Source of the DNA: Riptortus pedestris
Taxonomy: Eukaryota; Arthropoda; Insecta; Hemiptera; Alydidae
Direction of reading: 5' to 3'
Assembly (NCBI GenBank): GCA_019009955.1
Contig: CM032229.1
Location: 145,075,501 to 145,139,500 of the forward strand
Length of the DNA: 64,000 nucleotides
Positions 59,496-64,000 of the stretch are shown here, in pieces. A model generated the notes under the pieces. The model worked only from the letters and a program-made list of their open reading frames with translations. It was not told where the DNA came from and did no database searches. The position numbers and the translations under genes are program-made. Numbering within the stretch: position 1 is the stretch's first letter; each line of letters begins with the position of its first letter.

Positions 59496-60661
59496 GGCGA
59501 TAAAATTAGATATAAGCAATCCCCCCCCCCACGCACACACAGCGAGCAAAAATTAGCAGTACTCATTGTTCATTCGATTGCACACAAGATTTAAAAAAAT
59601 AAATAATAAGGCAACCATTGTTCTAATAATCAGACAGAAACTATTGAAGTCTTGACTTACGAGCCCTGAAGAATTTTAATGGTCATCATACCAAACACTT
59701 ACAATTTCCTGCACGCAGACATACATGCGTCTACAACTGAAAAATCAGGGCGAATATGTGAAACAAATATTTCGGTTATTCCAAAATATGCCAATCTTCA
59801 CTTGTGATTGTTAGAAAACATTGTTAATTGAATAAAACAGAAGAAACCAAGAACAATATACTTATGGCGTAATTATATTCTACATTATGTATGTTGTTCA
59901 ATGTGTACTAGGCAAGAAAGAGGTGGGCAGTAAATACTTACTTCATAAATCGGGTAATTTCGAATTTAATAAGTAATTTTTTTTAAGTGGAACTCATGGA
60001 GAGCTTTGTAGAGATTATCTGTATTTATGTGCAGTTTCGACAAAATTTGATAGTACCTTCATATTTTGGGAGAGGCACAATGTAAAAGGTGCCGAGGCCA
60101 GCCAAAACTTCGTGACCGCATGTTGACCCATCGTAAAGATAGGAAAGAATTTCGTATGGATGAGTGGGAGATTATAACGATCATGTTCCGTTTGAGCAAT
60201 TTATCACTGAGTGTAAAATCGCATGGCCTTTTTTTTAAAAAAAAGTTCGGAAATAACCTTTTAAAGAAGCTGTAAACATGTATCAATTACACGTTCTCAG
60301 ATGGAAAACCTGTTATTCCAGTTGACAATCCTCCGTGAATCACACAGGTGTTGCAACCGGCATGCAAAGCTGAAGAAATTTCTGTACGCATATTCCGCCA
60401 AGTGACATAATGGTTTATTTATTAGCGTTTCTGTTATTTTTTTTTTTATATGTCATTATTTTGCTCCAACGGGAGTTATGAATGAGTGTGGTTGGTTAAT
60501 GAGGGAAAGATCCCAGTAAGAATAGTGGCAATTTATGTAATCCTATCCAGCTGGCGGTGCCTGGCAACTAGGTCAGAGGTACCTGCTTCCAGCCACTGCC
60601 TCTTGCTCAACCCCTCACATATCTGCATAGCTATCTCCTTATTCCGTGTCTCCTCTTTACA
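59496..60661. other. Stretch without recognised genes
   Basis: A 69-codon frame at 60066-60275 starts with GEAQCKRCRGQPKLRDRM, faintly like a DNA-binding GRP-hook motif, but it has no supporting context. Confidence 0.4.
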
Positions 60662-60927
<266 letters not shown>

Positions 60928-60949
60928 CGCAAAAAGTTGTTTTGTGATG

Positions 60950-62230
60950 TATAAGTTGTTGGTTAGCCGTTGGTTCTTGAATGAAAGTAGACGATGGTTG
61001 GGTATCGGGTATGTATTCTCAATTCTTCAAATAGAGGAGTTTATTTAACTCGGGCACCCTTCTACAGAGCAATCCCACTAGAGAAGGGGCAGGGAGCAAA
61101 AGAAACGATGCATAGCTAGTGAAATCACGACAATTATTAGGAAAAAGTAATGTTTTCAACCATTTATTTCCTGTTGACCATCCACCAACTATACTCATCA
61201 CCAATGTTTTTTTTAATTTTTACTTATAAAAAGTTTATCTATTTCACTTTGGTTATCTGCCATTGTTTTCCCCGATATTTGTTACTGTTACTTATTGTTA
61301 TATATTTTACTTTTGTTATTTAACAAACAATTTTTGTACAATTTTTGAATGGGCAAATCACCTTTGATGTGATATCCACAAATAAAGAAATGAAAATGGG
61401 TTAGGGAGTAGCTTAATTTTTGCTTTATTGACATTCATTTTTGTGAACTAGTCTTTTCTTAGTGTTAATGGTAATATATATAGATTATAGCATCTTTTGG
61501 TTAATGGGTGGTCATAACTCGCACTGTTAATCTCAGTACAAGCAAAACGTATTAAGAAATTGAAAGAGGCATATAAATAAAATAAGAAGTGGGAAATGTC
61601 GAAAAAGTCTAAATCTAAGAACTTTGATAGTTAATAAATGAAATTCTTCATGGCATTTTTTTCCCAATGTCTTTTCTTTTTTCGTTTAAAATTAAAAAAA
61701 TCATAATTAATTATTTAATAAACATAATCATTCATATTTAATATTTAAGATCTAATTTGATGAGAATGATTGTTCTCAATCAGTGTCACTCTCTGATTGG
61801 TTATCAGATCCATGATAACCAGTATTGTCCTTGGTAGACAGAATTTGGTCACCCGCCTGCGGCCTACCGTAGCCACTAGCTAGCCTTGGACCTGGCAATT
61901 CAGGGTGAGGCCGTAGTTAACGCCCATCCCCTCCACCCCAAAGGGCCAATTCAATTTGTATTGGGCCTCTTCAGTACTCTAACAAGAGAGCTTTTTGCAG
62001 TAGGAAATACACTGAAACAATTCAACCAATCACCGAGCAGGGCTACCCTTCAATCGGCTCCCCGTATAAATTGCTTTACAGTTTCTCTCGTAAAAAGTGT
62101 TCATCATGTAAATTGGAATGTACTCCTTTTGGATCTATGGAGGAATGGCGGGGCTAGAACATTTGACTAGTATTTAATTAAACGCAAAGACCAGAACGGT
62201 AGAGACCAAAAACACAACTTTATCTCTATT
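60950..62230. other. Stretch without recognised genes
   Basis: Contains a small perfect hairpin GGTTATC / GATAACC (61799-61820). A more GC-rich patch (61850-62150) with a 94-codon frame has no recognisable domain. Confidence 0.4.
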
Positions 62231-62400
62231 CTGAATGTGGCTGAGTGGACAGAGCGCTCGACTGTAAAGTCAAAGATTGTGAGTTTAGAGCACTGGCCCC
62301 CACTTCCCAGTAAAGCTGGTCCCTGCGGGAAGTTAGAAAATTACCACCTGGTATAAAGGAGACCCACAGGTTCTAACATATTTATAGAAAGAGGGTTTAT
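62231..62400 (+). mobile_element. Second SINE type, tRNA-Tyr-like head
   Basis: A-box TGGCTGAGTGG (62238-62248) and an anticodon-like arm GACTGTAAAGTC with GTA in the loop; box B is poor (GAGTTTAGAGC). A non-tRNA body and a TTATTATTATTA tail follow. It lacks a tRNA acceptor stem and a good T-arm, so it is not a working tRNA gene. Confidence 0.45.
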
Positions 62401-63258
62401 TATTATTACTGTGGTCTTTTTAGATCCTTTCCCTTAAACATCTGTATATTTATTTTTATTTGATGCCCTCCTCTAACAACTCTTCCTCTTCTTTTTCAAT
62501 CTAATTTGGACCCTGATATGCAGTGAATAAATGATATAACAATTAAAATTAAATTTAATGTAAACTGACTTCTTTAAAGAAGTGTTCTGTCGTCTTTGAA
62601 TTTAAAATCCCGTGCTTACTTGGATCACTAACCCGCCGCACAATGGAGATCACGTAGGCGGTGCCAGGTGCGGAAACTGCAGCGTAGCTGGTAGAAGGAG
62701 AGCTTGTTTTTGTAACTGAGCGCCATTGTTGATTCGGACTTCATGTTAAGTGCACGTGCTTATTATTACCTTTAAAAAGCTTCCCGCCCTTACAAGAAGC
62801 ATTATCATGTTTTGTGAAATCAGAATGAAAATTGCCTCGTTATTCACATGACCAAGAATTACTGACTGTTGGTTCTTTCTATAAAATATTTTATGTTTTA
62901 TTTGCACCCATAGGTAGAGTAATTTTATTTGCGAATCTAAATGGATTCATGTTTCGAGTCGTGTATTTTGGCGGGTCTATGATATCTTATTGGCGTCAAT
63001 TATCCGTAGTCGATATAGATACCTGTAGTTCTTCGCCATCTATCGGTGACTCGCCAACTAGTCATTTCTGAGCAAGACTGTCATGTTCTGGGGGAACATT
63101 CTTTCCCGAGTTAGACTCCAAAGTTAGATGTTGTATCAAGGTACGTCTGCGAGCCGGCCTGCTTAGGATATTGTCGCATGATATATGGTATAGGGTGATC
63201 TTCCCACGTTAATTAGACAGTTCTAGCCCTGGCCGTTCCCTCCACTATGTTCGTTTTC

Positions 63259-63387
63259 GTAGATTTCCCCTAAGGGAAATCAGCTGTTGAGGCCGTACTC
63301 ATGACGCGATTTTTGAAATTTTTCTTTAAATGTCCATCGATCCTCCCCAGGAGATGACGAAAATGAGGTCCGTTCAAAATTATATGT

Positions 63388-63443
<56 letters not shown>

Positions 63444-63741
63444 TGTTAACGCTCTAGCGGTCGTAATTTTTGTTTGATCGTTACCAAACTAATATTTAAC
63501 CGTTTTATGTAAAAAGAAAGATTAAGTTCCTTAATGGCTGAAATCGGACCAGTAGGAGGGGGGGGGGGGTTAAGAGGGGGGATTTTAGAAATGTCGAAAT
63601 ATATCCGTTACTATACCTACGTCGGATCGAAAACTTGTATAGAGTCAATCTTATTGCAAATTAAATTTACTATGAATATTGTTATATACATTTCTTCACT
63701 ATCCTGAATATTAACCGGAACGCAGGGGCTGCGTGACGGAC
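63259..63741 (+). mobile_element. Helentron-like repeat with a 3' deletion
   Basis: The 5' part is typical, with an (AT)n core. After the TATTAACCG block it jumps directly to the 3' hairpin (ACGCAGGGGCTGCGT) and GACGGAC, so the 3' subterminal repeat has been lost. A SINE begins a few bases after its end. Confidence 0.58.
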
Positions 63742-63746
63742 TTTTT

Positions 63747-63950
63747 GAGGTTAGCCATGCGAGTTAAAGCGTTGGTCTTAATCTCACATGGTTAAACCTA
63801 GAGTTCGATTCCTCGCCTTGGTAATAGGAAATTATTTAGTCACGAACTTCTTAGTCCCACACTGGCTAGAAAAGGTGGTAGCCTGTAGATAACCCGTCCC
63901 AATTAGCCATAGATGTGACAATTAAATTATTAATAAATAGTAAAAATAAT
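63747..63950 (+). mobile_element. tRNA-derived SINE abutting a Helentron-like end
   Basis: GAGGTTAGCCATGCGAGTTA head, AGAGTTCGATTCCTCG box B, GGATAACCCGTCCC-like body. Confidence 0.65.
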
Positions 63951-64000
63951 AATTTTATTTCATCAATTGTAAATTCAGTTATAAGAATCGTATGTGCATT

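Noticed and set aside
63086..63100. Class II-type transposon end suggested by a T-G-T-T-C-T-G motif
   Set aside because: No inverted partner or duplication was found; probably chance.

Overview
This is a eukaryotic nuclear window, most likely from an arthropod. The split gene with GT-AG introns, the AT-rich intergenic DNA packed with (AT)n microsatellites, the tRNA-derived SINEs and the remains of piggyBac, hAT, non-LTR and Penelope-like elements all point that way. The species cannot be named from the sequence. No bacterial-type genes, operons, CRISPR arrays or genuine tRNA/rRNA genes were seen.

Two host genes are supported. On the minus strand, four consecutive exons (26741-26421, 17476-17347, 4074-3957, 1317-1198) join in phase into about 229 residues of a classical short-chain dehydrogenase/reductase of the SDR16C (17beta-HSD11 / retinol dehydrogenase 10-like) type. 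The catalytic Asn, Ser, Tyr and Lys are all present. Its first exon and probably its last lie outside what can be recognised, and its introns of 2.6, 13.3 and 8.9 kb hold much of the repeat content. On the plus strand, 40391-42004 is an intronless 537-residue coiled-coil protein resembling CFAP210 (CCDC173), a protein inside ciliary doublet microtubules. A full-consensus RFX X-box lies 61 bp upstream of its ATG.

Most of the rest is mobile DNA. (1) A Helentron/HINE-like family (about 25 copies and fragments on both strands) has subterminal inverted repeats, a 3' hairpin, an (AT)n core and T-rich flanks, and often forms head-to-tail composites (45.8-48.6 kb is the best run). (2) A tRNA-derived SINE of about 220 bp has some 18 copies, one inserted into another with an 11-bp target duplication. 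(3) Five loci carry Penelope-like or foldback elements with inverted arms, flanked by 12-15 bp target duplications; four of them carry hammerhead-ribozyme-like cores in the arms, and the largest retains a GIY-YIG endonuclease fragment. (4) At 57.1-59.5 kb a piggyBac element (TTAA duplication, matching terminal repeats, dead transposase) sits inside a hAT remnant. (5) A non-autonomous piggyBac-like element sits inside the foldback element at 11-12 kb. (6) Non-LTR retrotransposon RNase H/zinc-knuckle remnants occur at 10.3 and 52.7 kb.

The most interesting points are the foldback elements with paired ribozyme-like arms; the CFAP210 X-box; and a promoter-like segment (CRE, X-box, E-box, YY1-like site) inside a Helentron-like copy at 34.5-35.1 kb. 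That last segment could be a captured host promoter. Coordinates of diverged repeats are approximate; those of exons, target duplications and TTAA sites were read base by base.
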